Part shown: in pieces, positions 1 through 12,780 of the stretch
Position numbering within the stretch: the stretch's first letter is position 1
How the letters are laid out: each line of letters starts with the position of its first letter
From: Paguma larvata
Lineage: Eukaryota > Chordata > Mammalia > Carnivora > Viverridae
Direction of reading: 5' to 3'
DNA: 64,000 nt
NCBI GenBank assembly: GCA_030068075.1
Contig: CM057844.1
Location: forward strand, 5,022,001-5,086,000
Made by a program: the position numbers and the translations under genes
Notes under the pieces: generated by a model
Databases searched by the model: none
What the model was told of the DNA's origin: nothing
What the model saw: only the letters and a program-made list of their open reading frames with translations

Positions 1-624
1 CAAAGATGGCAAAAGGTTCGATAATCTTTTCATGTTGAGTATTTTTCCTCACCATTGTAACGACCTAGTCAGGTTCTGAGGGTGTAGACTATGGTCTGAT
101 ACACATAAGTGAGTAGGTACGAGATCCATCAGCAAAGAGCCAAATAAGTAATACACACATTATAGGAATTAAACTGAGTTGAATACCTTTTAGCTGAGTT
201 GGTTCAAAAGCAGCTCACAGAGAACAGTGACCAGAGTGGTTTGTATTTAGTGCCACATATGTGCATGGAAATACTGCATGGACATAAATCTAGGCAGCCG
301 TGTAGGGAACCTTGATTCGGCATCGTTTTCATCTCATGGATATGGGGAGCCATTGAACGTTTTGAAGCACAAAACTCAACATTGCCAAAAAACATTTTAA
401 GAAGCTTAAACCATAGTGGTTAGTTATGTGGGATGGATTATAGTCAGGAAAGAATGATGGCAACAAGCACAGAAAGAGAATTGTTGTAATAGTCCAGGGG
501 CAAGGTAATGAGGGCCTCACAAGGACTAAGAAACAGATGGAGTTTGTATGCATAAATTTATTTAGTTATATGTGCATATATATGTAATGTGTATATTTCT
601 GCACATGTGGATATGTGTGCGTGC

Positions 625-626
<2 letters not shown>

Positions 627-684
<58 letters not shown>
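627..684. repeat. Compound (TG)n(GA)n microsatellite
   Basis: An uninterrupted TG run of about 17 units (to 660) is followed directly by about 12 GA units (661-684). On the minus strand this reads TC then CA. Open frames across it are low-complexity artefacts. Confidence 0.95.
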
Positions 685-2474
685 AGTATTTTGTATGGGT
701 TGGATATAGTGCTGAGACGCAAGTGCCCTGAGAAGATAGAGCCTGCTGGCACTATTCCCATTATCAAAGCAAAAGATTCAGAAAGGCAAGAAGATGAATT
801 GAGAAAAGGTGAGGGGCAAGGTAGGATGGGGCCCCTCTCTTTGTCATGGGCGCTGCAGCACAAGGCAGGCGAAACGGGTGTGTGGCGGATACACTGGGGA
901 TGTCCCTAGGTAGGAGTTAGGAAGTAGAAATGTGTTGGAAGGATTTCCAGGCACATTTCCTCTCCTCTTAAGAGAATGTATCATATCGTCTGTTGGAATT
1001 CAAACAGTCGTCCGAACTATAAATTTATTTACACTTATTAACCTAGAATTTCTAAAGGTCTCTATTATCTTGTTTTTGTTACCCAATTTTGTTACTATTT
1101 GTTTTTGAAAACGCTTTGACACTTAAAAAAATCTTTTATTTTTCTAAAAATAGTATTTATGAGTTTGAATTTACTTTTTTTAAATTAATGGGATTTTATT
1201 AAATAGAAGGGTTTACTATAGGAATAAATAACATAAAACTTTAAATTTGACTTAAGTTTGATGGAAGAATAATGTTTACAAGGATAGGTGGTATATGTGA
1301 ACCCTCTCCTGACATGTATTGATAAGTTAATAATAATTCTTATTATGTGCTTATTGTATACATTCAGAGTGATGAAATGTAGACTCAATCACGTAGTTAG
1401 TGTTATACCACCGGGTAACATCCATTGGTTTCAGAGTATTTCCCCTATGGTTTGTACATGAGAATGTACAAGCCATAGATTAATCAAGTTTACCAAAGAA
1501 AATTTTATTATAACTTTGCTTAGCTATCAGTGACCATGGAGACTTAAGACAGATGACTACACCAAAGTAATAAACTGGAGCATTTTTTTTCTTCTCTTTC
1601 ACAGCCATAAAACCAATAATTATTTTCATTAAGCTATGGAGTGAGCCCACTTACCCCTCATATACCTAAGTTAAGGAAAGTAGAAATATGTAGAAGGTAA
1701 CAGATGGGAGAGGCTTCAGTTAGGAGGTCTAACACTTGTGCAGTGAACCTGTTTCACAGCTTTAAAAAGTGTAAGACGATAGCAGAGAGGCTGACCTAGA
1801 GAGGGAGAGGTTTACCTGAGGCTGGAGACCTGAGTTTTGTTTGATTCCCTTTTTGGAGTTAAAGGTATAAAGACTTTCTTTGAAATAAATGCTATCAGTG
1901 AAGAATATGAATTATGAATATGAGCTTAGACATACGTGTTTAATAAGTACATGCTACACAAAATAAATTAAAGCATAAAAATGCAATATAATAGCAACTC
2001 AATATATGTGGCAAATTGAAAGATTTTGTTCTTACTAAACTGTTACCATATGGTAAAGTGTATAAGCTGACCTACATCCTTCAGTAGAAAAAATTGTTCT
2101 TTCATGCCCTGAGGTCTCTATTTGGAAGGAAACCCTACTGTGGCCTCTAACAAGGCCAAAGTCACCAGAATCTTTCTTAGTAGACTCACTGGAGTGCACC
2201 TTGTCTTTTCCCAGACAGAACAGGCAGTCAATAAATATGTCAACTGATTGAAAATAGAAACAAAAGGAAGACCTCCTTAAATCCATGTGGCATCATGGGG
2301 AAGATTGGATGACTAAAGTAGCTGAGCTGAACGTTCTGGTTGAGACTTTGGCTCCAACGATCAATTAATTGCAGAGCTGACATGAACTTTCTGTAGTGGT
2401 GATGCAGCCATCATTCATTACCCTAGAACAAGGATTCCTGGAATCGGTGGTGGTGGTGGTTACTGACCCGTACC

Positions 2475-2652
2475 CTTTAGGGACACTGGGCAATGTCTGG
2501 AAATACTTTGGTTGTCACAAGAAGGGAGGGGGATGTACTGGCATCTAGTGGGTGGAAGCCAGGGATGTCATTAAACATCCATTAATGTACAGGACCACCA
2601 CAAAGAATTGACGGTGCAGTGTCAATAGTGCTATGCTGGGGGAACCCTGGCC
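2475..2652 (+). mobile_element. MER5A-like (hAT-Charlie) DNA transposon remnant
   Basis: The sequence GGCAATGTCTGGAAATACTT, then GGTTGTCACAAG, ACTGGCATCTAGTGGGT, GGCCAGGGATG-like and CAATAGTGCTATG follows the MER5A consensus as I recall it, in the sense orientation. It is non-autonomous with no coding capacity. Confidence 0.8.
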
Positions 2653-3394
2653 TACAATAGTACCTGTGCAGATGACACCAGGCTAGAAGAGCCAGCCTAT
2701 GTAAATTAAATGACAAAACCCAGCAATCAAACAAGAATGAAAGACTAAATATCTCAACTTAACCAAAGAAATTAAACCCTACAAAAATTTAACCAGGGAG
2801 ATTAAAGAGAGGTGAATGTTTTAGGTGGAACGTTATGAAAACTGCCAATACTGGACTGTTTTTCAAAAGTGGGGTTCGATTTCATAGCATCCAATTTATT
2901 TTTTAAAAAGAAAAACAATTTAAGAACTCCATGGAGCGATCACATTAATTCAGAGTTACCATGACAAATAACTGAGGTACATTTGGTCCGGAAGCCCAGT
3001 GTGAATGAGTGGTATGGCCTGAAGTCGCAGAGCCTGAAGCACTACAAGTGTGAGTGGAGGTGGGGAGGCAGGGAAGAGTTCAGGTAGCTATGCTCCCCTG
3101 TGCACACTGCCAAGTGGCGGAGAGGAGGAAGGATGGTGAGAGAACAGCTTGCGTGGTGACGAGTTGGCTTCTTTCAAATGTCTGGAGCCCTGCCTGCAGG
3201 CAGAGGGAGGTCAGACTGTCTTATCGCCAGAGAGTGGGGACTGACGGCAGACTCCAGCTCACCACTAGAGGCCCTTTCTAACCAGGTGTCCTGTTCAGAC
3301 CTGGCACTGTGATTGGGGGTTTGTAAGCCTCTCAAGCTCGATCTCATCCAAGGCTGGCTGGTTGGGCCACCTTCTGCCAGCCTGGGGAAAAGAG

Positions 3395-3560
3395 TTTGAG
3401 CCCTGGCCTTGTACTGAAGTCACTGTGTCCTCGAGTCAGTGAGTACATAGCCTCTTCTGGCTTGAGCTGCTTCATCTGTGATATGGGGTTGTAACGGCTC
3501 TCTTTGGGGCCGTGGAAAGGTGAGGACAGTTAGGCCTTCAGTAGGTGCTAGTACGGTCAC
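3395..3560 (+). mobile_element. MIR-like ancient SINE remnant
   Basis: GAGTTTGAGCCCTGGCC, GCTTCATCTGTGATATGGGG and CAGTAGGTGCTAGTA occur in the order of the MIR consensus. Strongly diverged. Confidence 0.55.
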
Positions 3561-4679
3561 TACAGAAGGGATTCTCTTGTTGTTTGGAAAATCAGTTGTT
3601 GACCTGCAAGAGCTTCGTTTCCCATTTAGAATTATGAAGATTTTAAGAAAATTCACATTTTTCTTCAGACAGAGAACTGAGACAGAGAGGTGGCTTCTGG
3701 TATTGCAAATACCAAATGGTACTTAGGAAGGGGGATGTCTTAACTCCCATGTGGAAAGGATCTGTTTTTGAATATAGGAGATTTTAAATCATAACTGTGG
3801 TTTATAATTCATAAAGGATAGGTTTGGATACAAGGAAATAACGTCCAGAAAAGGCTTTTAATTTGCAAGTTTTGTTTCTGTGAGAAAGTGCTCTCCTTGT
3901 GGGGAATAATCTCTTTTCGTCTGTTGATTCCTTTTTAATACATGACAATAAGTGGGAGTGTGGTAATTGCGGATTGTTCAGCTATTAATGCTATTTACGG
4001 GAACACATTTTAGAGAGAACATTGTTTTCTGAAGAAACAATAAACAACGGCTTTTCTTTTGTTCTCTCGTGGAAAAATATTCTTTAGTAGGTATATGTGG
4101 GCTAGAGAAATTTTAGAGAAAGAGAATCTTTTCCTAGTAAGACATTAAAATAAAATACCTCCTTTTTTTTTTTTTTTCTTTCCCTGTACTGGAGTCTCGC
4201 ATTGAATATGTGCAGCATGATCCTTTTGTCAAGACCCAGGGCCTTTGTGTCACCTATTTGCTTCCCTCCCCTGGGACCCCATGAAGTGTTAGGCTGTCCC
4301 CCTGCAGGAGCTCTATGTACTTGGCCTGCCCTCAGTCTCAGCTTCCCCTACCCTGAGGGGTCATTGCTGGAAGGCAGGGGCCATGCTTTATTCCACCTCA
4401 TTCTCCTCACAGCAGCTGATGCTGTACTGAGTTAGCACTCAAGAACTTTGTCAACTTTCTGTGAAATGTTCTTGTAGGAGATGATCAGAACAACGTGGCT
4501 TTCACTTCAGACTCCTTTTTAATGAGTGGGTGTTAAATCAAATCTGTTCCAAGTTTTATTTTTCAGTTGATCCTAGAAAAATTAATATTTTATTAAGATC
4601 ATAATTTAAAAGGCCACTATAATTTAACACATACAGTGATGTATGAGGCTTCAGCATTTACAGAATCCTTTCTGTTTGG

Positions 4680-4800
4680 TCCCCGTTGCTGTTGTGAGAA
4701 CATTATGGGGCAGGTTGTGTTTTCACTCCCATTTTACAGGTAATGAAATTGCTGCCCAGGAGACAAAGTACCTGCCCAAGATCAGAGCAAAGTAGTCATA
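4680..4800 (+). mobile_element. MIR-like remnant
   Basis: CCCATTTTACAGGTAATGAA, GCCCAGGAGACAAAGTACC and TGCCCAAGATCA follow the core of the MIR consensus. Confidence 0.7.
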
Positions 4801-4897
4801 CCTTTTAGGAGTTTTCTATCCAAATCCCTCCTGTTCCTTCTTTCTCATTCTCTCCAACATCTGCCTGAAAGCAACTTTGTTAAAAGAAAGTACTTTT

Positions 4898-5100
4898 GGG
4901 GCACCTGGGTGGCTCAGTCAGTTAAGTGTCCAACTTTAGCTCAGGTCACGATCTCATGGTTTGTGAGTTTGAGCCCCACATTGGGCTCTCACTGTCAGCA
5001 CAGAACCCACTTCAGATCCTCTGTCCTCTTTCTTGCCGCCCCTCCCCTGCTTTCTCTCTCTCTCTTTCTCTCAAGCATAAATAAACATTAAAAAAAAAAA
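4898..5100 (+). mobile_element. CAN SINE (SINEC, felid type), sense
   Basis: The head GGGGCACCTGGGTGGCTCAG is followed by a GTTTGAGCCCCACATTGGGC B-box-like region, a CT-rich tract and the tail ATAAACATTAAAAAAA. The flanks carry a short duplication, AAAGTACTT. Derived from tRNA; RNA polymerase III boxes are degenerate. Confidence 0.93.
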
Positions 5101-6362
5101 GTACTTCTGAAGCCCCTAAGTAAATTTCTTTGTGTGTAAATCAAAAACCAAAATGTTAAACAGTTATTCCTAGAATTTGAAGCACGGAGCCATTTGTCAG
5201 CCCGTTAGAAGTCGTATAATTATTCTAGATGGTCTAATTCCTTTCCTTTACCTCTTTCCTTCCTGCTGTGGTGGGATTTGAGTGCACTGGGCTCTCCCTT
5301 ACAAGAGCAAGTGGGCCAGGGGCTCTTACGTTTGGCGAAACTACTGCTTTGTTAATTCTTCTAGCCTGAGGTTTCCTCAGAAGCGGGTTGACAGCTAGCT
5401 CCCTAGGGGAACTTTCTCTCAGATTTAAGCCTTTCTTGGGAAATCATTGTCCAAACACATACTAAATTACATAAAGGAAGAACACGTTGTAAGTCTGTTG
5501 CCCAAGATGAAACTAAAAACATTACCTGTCGGGACTGCTCTACTTGTCATGTCCAGTCCTCCAACACATTGGTGTGATAAGTTTGTAGACTCCCAGAATT
5601 GAATGACCAGCACATTGCCTGTCTTTCTCCTTTCTTTTCTTTTCTTTTTTTCTTTTTTTTTAATATAGAGCACAAAATGTGGAAAGCTTCTATTTTGCTC
5701 CCACGCGCAGGTGGAGTAATTTTACTTACAAGGAAACAAACTAGAGAATCTGCATTTTGTGTTATCCTACAATGAAAAGAATGGATAATAATCATATTCC
5801 AAAGCTTATTTCTTTTCCAGTGTGAGAACACACCAGAAGACACAGAATAGCTTTTCCTTTTTAACTTGTTCCTGGTCATGAGCTAGAAGAGAATGGAGAA
5901 CTCCAAGCCACTAGGCAGGCTCACTTTCATCCACATCTGAGAACCAGGCTTCCTGATTTCAGCAAGTTCTCTGAGAAGGAAACACTTTTAGATGCACTGG
6001 ACACTCATCTTTAACAGCATCAGAAGCTCTAAGGCTTTTAGCAGAGTTGAGGCTTCAAGTAAATGAACATGGAAGCCACAAATGATGTGGGAAAAATAGG
6101 GATCCTGGTTTCTTGTTGGAATCCTGGGAGATTTCTTGGTGTTTTTTCCATAGAATCCTTCTAACTCCCATCCCTACATACACAGTGCCTGTGCTTCACT
6201 TGCATGGGTGCATGCACAGACCCACACAGTTTCTGTCCAGGGGTTTCCTAAGAATATTTTGATGGGAGGCTCATTTCTGTTTAGAGCATAACATTTAATA
6301 CCCAGTTCCCTCATTCAATAATATTTCTATGAGAGTGATATGTGTATATTTTGGAAACACAG

Positions 6363-6528
6363 TTTTTAAAAAGTTTATTATTTTGAGAGATAGAGAACCC
6401 CAATCAGGCCTCACACTATCAGTGTGGAGCCTAATGCGGGACACTCAAACCCATGACTGGTGAGATCATGACCTGTGCCAAAATTAAGAGCCAGATGCTC
6501 AACCGACTGAGCCACCCAGGTGGCCCTT
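6363..6528 (-). mobile_element. CAN SINE, antisense
   Basis: The antisense head GAGCCACCCAGGTGGCCC ends the element, and TTTTTAAAAAGTTTATTATTTTGAG is its reversed tail. A near-duplicate of the flank, TTGGAAACACA at 6,351 and TTGGAAGCACA at 6,527, is the target-site duplication. Confidence 0.92.
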
Positions 6529-8304
6529 GGAAGCACATTTTTAAGCCAGAGTATTTAATGACTTCACTTGAAAGTATAACTGTAAAAAGTATTACTTGCA
6601 TTTATAAATGATTATTAGGCAAAGTGAATGAGATGAAAGAATAATTTGTGCTTCAGAGCTAAATAATAGCCTCAGAATGATGTTCTGGGTCTACATATGA
6701 GGCCCGTTATTCACGAATGTCAAATGGTGCTTCCCTGACCCTGCATTAACATTTTCTCTTCCTAAGGAAGAGGAGCATGCTTATGTTTGTGTCCAGACCT
6801 TGGGGACAATTTCATGGATCTCCTACTCCATCTGTGTAAATGAAAGAATCGAACGCTCATCTCTTAGATCTTTCTTCTCTAGGTTTTCACAGTTCCAGAG
6901 GAACACATGAAATACTCCGTTACCCAAATCCAGTAGAGAGATGTTTTCCCTACTAAATTTCCATACTTTATTCTAAGGTAGCGCAAGTGTACAATCTGGA
7001 TTCTAGCATGAGATGGCATGAGCATTCTGCTTGGTGTCATTGACAGTGTTGACTGAGACTTCACTGCACCTTACAGCCATGGCATGAGGCTGTACCTGAA
7101 CGTATTAAGCCTATGGTTTCATCCAAGAATTTCTTTCATATATTCTAAGAAGAATATATTTCCAGCTGATGCTTTCCTGAGACAGGATGTCCAGTACACT
7201 TGGGAAGAGTATGGCTACCTGTTGCTGCAGTACCTATATGAATTATAAGAGCACATGTTTTACCCATTGCAGTAAATCCTGCCTTAATGATATGACTTGC
7301 ATGATTATATGCTCTATAAGCACAATTCTAACTATCCTGTTATCTGTGACAGCAATTACTCTTTGCTTCTGCTTCTGCCCCAGAACCTTGTAAAAACTGG
7401 GGAGAATGGGGGTGGAAGAGCCAGCGGAGAGACTTGAGCTGGCTGCCTCAGAAAAAGCAGATTCGAGCATCCTCCTATCCCACCCCATCCACCCCACTCC
7501 CAGGCCCTTATAAATTCTTGGGATGTACAAATGCCTTTCTGCATCAGCTTGTCCCCTAGCTTTGGCCCCCAAGTTTGGTCCCATTTCAGAGTGCTGCATC
7601 TGTGTGCTCTGAGCATACCTCATACACACGGGAATTGGATATAGCCATGACACTTTGGCTGTCATTACTCACCAGCAGACCTCATTTGCTGAAGTCCCAT
7701 TGTCAGGAGTTAATAACTGCTCTGAGCATCTGCATCAGCCTCATTAAACCAGCCTGTTGTACAAACTGTAATGTTAGAGATTTGAGGCTTATCAGGGTCA
7801 CGACTAAGACGGTCATTACAGAGTCAGGCTGTGGTGTCTTCAAGGCATGATTGTTACAGCTGGTAAGTCACTTCTCTCTACGACCCTCCAACAGTTTTTT
7901 TCATCTTATGGAATGATAAATGTGCTGACTTTCCTGGTGGATTTGCCGTCTCCCTGTTAGTCTCCCCAGTGAGCTGTGAAATGCCCATTATAGGAAGCAT
8001 ATGTTGAAAGCAGCTCCCCTGATCTGTGGGCTGCAAGAAGGGTGCTGTGTTGGTCAGAGTAGAAGGGACTCTACGTTCTTTTCATATTGCTCAGGACTTA
8101 GGGCTGAGAGAATGACTCCGTTATATGACAGAAGGTCATTTGTTACTCAGAGCATCTGATCTTGAGCACCCTGAACATCCTTGCTCTAATTTGCTAATCC
8201 CAAAAATATTTTGAGAAAAGGCTACTTGGGGTTTGGATACCACATCATGGGCTCTGGCTTTCTTTCCACCCCAGAAACATTTTCATTCCATTTTATACTT
8301 CCAC

Positions 8305-10580
8305 ATTTCTCCAAAATCAGGAAGAATGTCCATTCTCACTGCTTCTATTCAGTGGTGTACTGGAGATTACAGCCAGAGAAGTTAGGTAAGAAAATGAGAT
8401 AAAAGGCATCCAGTCTTGAAAGCAAGAAGGAAAGCTATCTATATTCACAGAAAATATAACCTTGTATATAAAAACCCGAAGGAATTGCCACATTCACAAA
8501 AATCCCCTATTAGAACAAATATATTAATTCAGCAAGATTGCTGGATACAGGATCTATACAAAACTAACTGTGTTTCTATGCACCACAATGGACAGTTTGA
8601 AAATAAGAAGACAGCTTCATTAATAGCATCAAAATGAATAAAATATTTGGGAATAAATATAACCCAGGAAATGAAAGAGATATGCTGAAAACTATAAAAC
8701 ATTGCTGTAAGAAATTAAGACCAAAATAAGTAGAAAAAATGACCCATATTCCTGGACTGGAATGCTTAATGTTGTTAAGATGACAATACTCCCCAAATTC
8801 ATCTGTAAATTCAATGGGATCCTTATCAAAATTCCAATGGCCTTTTTTGCAGAAATGAAAAAGCTGATCCTAAAATTCTTAGGCAATTGCAAAGAACCTT
8901 GGAGAGCCAAGACAATCTTGAAAAAGAACAAAGCCAGAGGGCTCAGAGTTCCCTATTCAAAACTCACTGCAAAGCTACGGTAATCAAAATGGTGTTGGTG
9001 CTGGTAAAAGGTTGGATATATAGATTAATGGAATAGAAATGAGAGTCCAAAAATAAACCTATATATCTCTGGTCATCTAATTTCTGACAAGGATGCCAAG
9101 ACAGCTAAGTGGGAAAAGAATAGTCTCTTCAACAAGTGATGCGGAGACAACTGAATATCCACATGCAAAAGGATACAGTTGGATTCCTGCCTCACACCAT
9201 ATACATATTGACATTAATTCAAAAGGGACCAAAGACCTATATATAAGAGCTAAAACTATAAAAGTCCTAGAAGGAAAGATTAGATATGACAACAAAAGCA
9301 CAAGCAACAAAAGAAAAAAAATGCAAAAATTATACTTCATCAAAATTAAAAATTTTTGTGCAACAAAGTATACCATTAAGCAAGTGAAAGACAATCCACA
9401 GAATGGTAGAATATATTTGCAAATCATATATCTGATTAAGGGTCTAGTGCCCAGAATACATTAAGAAAGACGTTTTATAACGTAATAGCCAAAGACAAAC
9501 AGCCTAATTTAAAAGTGGGTAAAAGATTTAGACATTTCTCCAAAGAAGATATCATAATAGCCAACAAAGCATGTGAAAAGATGTGAAAAGACTAAAAGAT
9601 TAGTACTAGGGAAATGGAAATCAAGCTACGTTGAGATACCACTTCATACTCTCTAGAGTAGTTATAATAATAATTTTTTAAAAACACAGAAAACAACGTG
9701 TTGGCGAGGAAGTGGAGAAATTGGAATCCTCATGTATTACTGATAAGAATGTGAAATGATGGTGCGCCTGGTTGGCTCGGTCGATCGAGTGTCCAGCTTA
9801 TGCTCAGATCATCATCTCATGGATCATGAGTTCGAGCTCCGCATCAGGCTTTCTGCTGTCATCTCAGAGCCTCCTTCAGATCCTCTGTCTCTCTCTATCT
9901 CTGCCCCTCCCCAACTTGCATTCTCTCTCTGTCTTTCTCTCAAAAATAAACAAACAAACAAAAAGTATGAAATGGTAAGGCTGTTATGGAAAACAGTTTG
10001 TCAGTTCCTCAAAAGTTAAACATAGAATTACCTTATGAACCAGCAATTCCATTCCTAGGTATATACCCAAAAGTATTGACAGTAGGTATTCAAACAAAAA
10101 CGGGGTCACAAATTTTCATAGCAGCACTATTCACATTCACTAAAAGGTGGAAACAACCTGAATGTCCATTAACTGATGATAGGATAAACAAATGTAGTAT
10201 ATCAACACAGTGGAATATTATTTAGCCACAGAAAGGAATAAAGTATTGGTACATGCTGCAACATGTATGAGCCTAGAACACCTGCCAAGTGAGAGAAGCC
10301 AGGTTAAAAAACCTCATGTGGTGTATGAATCCATGTCCTGAAATACCCAGGATGGGCATTTCCGTAGAGACAGAAAAGCAGATTAGTGGTTGTCTGGTGG
10401 GCAGGAATGGCGAAGGACTGCTAATGCGGAGACAGTTTCATTTTGAAGATGTTCTCAAATTAGATAGTGATGATAGTACACAATTTTATGAATATACTGA
10501 AAACTACTAAACTGTAGTTTAAAGGGTGTACAGTGTAAAGGGTGTTTTTTAGTACATGTAAATTGTATTGCAATGAAGCT
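8305..10580 (+). mobile_element. Old L1 3' fragment (ORF2 end plus 3' UTR), interrupted by a SINE
   Basis: From 8,305 the DNA follows the C-terminal part of L1 ORF2 (recognisable GTACTGGAGATTACAGCCAG, AAAACTATAAAACATTGCTG, GTTAAGATGACAATACTCCC), then the L1 3' UTR (TAGATAGTGATGATAGTACA, TGAATATACTGAAAACTACT). Frames are broken by many stops and indels, so no functional protein is made. The age class looks like L1MA. It is split at 9,761-9,964 by a sense CAN SINE. The retained 3' end (TGTATTGCAATGAAGC) corresponds to the L1 end TATATCTCAATAAAGC, without a poly(A) tail. Confidence 0.88.
9761..9964 (+). mobile_element. CAN SINE inserted into the L1 fragment, sense
   Basis: Head GGTGCGCCTGGTTGGCTCGG, B-box-like GAGTTCGAGCTCCGCATCAGG, CT-rich stretch and tail AAAATAAACAAACAAACAAAA. 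The L1 sequence resumes with a short duplication (GTGAAATGATGG before, GTATGAAATGGTA after). Confidence 0.93.
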
Positions 10581-10581
10581 C

Positions 10582-10618
10582 TCCCTGGTGATCTAGTGGT
10601 TAGGATTCAGCACTCTCG
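10582..10618 (+). pseudogene. tRNA-Glu (CTC) 5' half, truncated after the anticodon
   Basis: The stretch starting TCCCTGGTGATCTAGTGGTT and ending in GCACTCTC matches the first ~36 nt of mammalian tRNA-Glu-CTC with about three changes, two of them at CpG positions. It carries the D-arm and the CTC anticodon and then stops. There is no T-arm, CCA or poly(A). It cannot be a functional tRNA. It starts directly at the 3' end of the old L1 fragment. Confidence 0.82.
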
Positions 10619-11939
10619 ATAAACCTCTTACAGACAACAAACTGAAAAAGAAGCAGTTAAGACAATCTGGTGACATATCAACTTGAGTACAAAATGAAAT
10701 TCATATAGTGTTTATTAAACTCAATTGGCAAACCAATCAATCCCCCTTTTTTCCTGAAGCAGACAGTCCTGATGAGTTTAAAGGCTAGCAAAATTTTTCC
10801 TCACAGATGCAGGATTAATTGCAAGCAATCATAAAAAAAACATTCAAGGCTCTCTCCTTAGGGCTGAGGATTGCAGCAACTTTTTATGTCATCTGCCTGA
10901 TGTTCTGTCACTCCTGAAATCCTGATTCCATGCAAATGACCAAAGCTGCTCGTGCGGCCATCAGAAGTTCATTTCACGTTTCTCACTCCCTTTTTCCTTT
11001 GCACACTGCTGTCAGGGAAACTCTGTGTCCTTTCCATAGCATATTTCACGGTGAGAAGTACTAGGTGACTTTGTTTCTCCAGTTACAGAACCCAATTACT
11101 CTGTCCTGTCATATTTCTCCTAGCCTTCATAATGTAGTTATACCCAGAGAGGTCACATTTGTCCAGCACTTACACAGATCTCTGCTTCTTCTCCAAACAG
11201 ATCATACCATACTTGGCCCTCTTATACAGATAATGTGAAACACATACTACATATTCCTTGACTCAGATCTTGAAAGTAATTTTTAGCTTTGTCCTGCTGT
11301 GTGTTTAGTGTCAGTGATTTCTCTGGAAGCACAGTGCTTAAGACATGATCTGCCGTGCTTCTTTTAAAGGCCATAATCATAAAGGCTTTATTTTTATCAA
11401 CAAAAATCCTACCTGAACCAAAATAGAGATTGAAGAGGCCAGGTAGCAGCTTGTGGTATGTAAAAGGTGTCTTCTGCACAGAGCTGAAGGAGCAAACACC
11501 TACTAGCAGAACCAAGAGGCCAGACCTTGAGCTTTGAAGGATCTGTTCTTCCGGTAACTAATTTTTTTTTTTTTTGGTCACTTAGCATTTCAGAGCTTTG
11601 CTAATAGGGAGATAATTGATACTTACAAATATGTCCTCGAGGTACTGCAGGATTGTGGCTGCCTTTTTAATTGTTAAAGTTTAAATTATATCCAGGGTTA
11701 GTATTAAAAGTATCCTTTTGCATTCAAATATTTTGATAATTAGTAATTCCACTTAGGTGTGGAATGAGTTGAACCTTTTCATTAACCAGATTAATGAGAT
11801 AACCAGATCTGAACATTCTCCCTTTTACCAAATAAAAGAGCTCTCTAGAATTTCCTAGATAAAAGGCAGGTATCTTCCCTGAGAAATGGTGAAGTTATTC
11901 ATTATGTAGCATTTTATTTTTCTTAAAGTAAAAAAATAA

Positions 11940-12780
11940 AGAAGGAGTTCAGTGATTCCGTATACATGACTTTTTTTTCTTAGCAGCTCTGTTTGGCCTC
12001 CTGGAAGGTCTGAGTGACTGTAGGTGGAATAACCGGACCCGTCTGCCCCTGAGGAGCAGGCGCGAGTCCGCTAAGGAAAGGCAGGGAGACAGATGGTCGG
12101 CTATTGTGTTACAACCATCATCTGCCGGGCCGTGAGCAAATATTAAGTGAATAATATATATGTAATTGGTGTGAAAGTACAGTTGCAACATTTCTAATTC
12201 TGTTTGAACGATGGCTACTTCTTGAACATTTCTGTTTCATACAACACTATATTGAAATGTTTTTGTTTACAGGGTTAATCCATTTTAAACTGCTTTAAAG
12301 TGAACATTTTCCCCCATTTTTGACACCACTGTGCAATATTTTGAATTGAAATGGCCTGTAATGGCCCTTTTTTTATTTTCCATAACAACACGAGCACTAA
12401 ATTATAGCTGTGCAATTATGTAAACAATGGAAATGCTTCCAGAATGAATCCTTCCTTTTAAATTTTCATTTTGTGTAATTGTTGGAAGGTTTGGAGCCAT
12501 AATAAACAAAATTATTTTACACATTTATCGTTCTAAAGGTCAATTATAAGAGAACTAAAGAAACAACACTATGCAAAATGAATAAACCAATTTCTGTTGC
12601 CATCACCATATGTTTTTCTTATCACTTATGGTTTTTCCAGTTACTGTGTACATAGCATTCAATTAAAGCGATTCATTTACCAGGCTGAATGCGGTTTGTG
12701 TTTATAGAACGGTGCTTTGGAGGAGAGGAAACAACACGCCTCTATTTGAATTACCTGATTTTTTGTAAGATCAGTGATAA
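11940..12780. promoter_or_regulatory. Candidate conserved intronic element, repeat-free
   Basis: About 0.8 kb with no recognisable repeat inside an otherwise repeat-rich intron. It keeps CpG clusters in an AT-rich setting (for example AACCGGACCCGT, GGCGCGAGTCCGC, GCCGGGCCGTGAG near 12,030-12,130). It is followed by AT-rich motifs such as CCATAACAACACG, AATTATGTAAACAATGG and CAATAATAAACAA-like sites that resemble forkhead/SOX/POU targets. The regulatory role is inference; conservation cannot be measured here. Confidence 0.35.

Noticed and set aside
589..909. 106-codon open frame over the microsatellite
   Set aside because: Translation is mostly cysteine-valine and glutamate-arginine repeats from TG/GA runs; an artefact.
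8305..10510. Open frames resembling reverse-transcriptase C-terminal pieces
   Set aside because: They are fragments of a decayed L1 ORF2 with many stops; annotated as a mobile element, not a gene.
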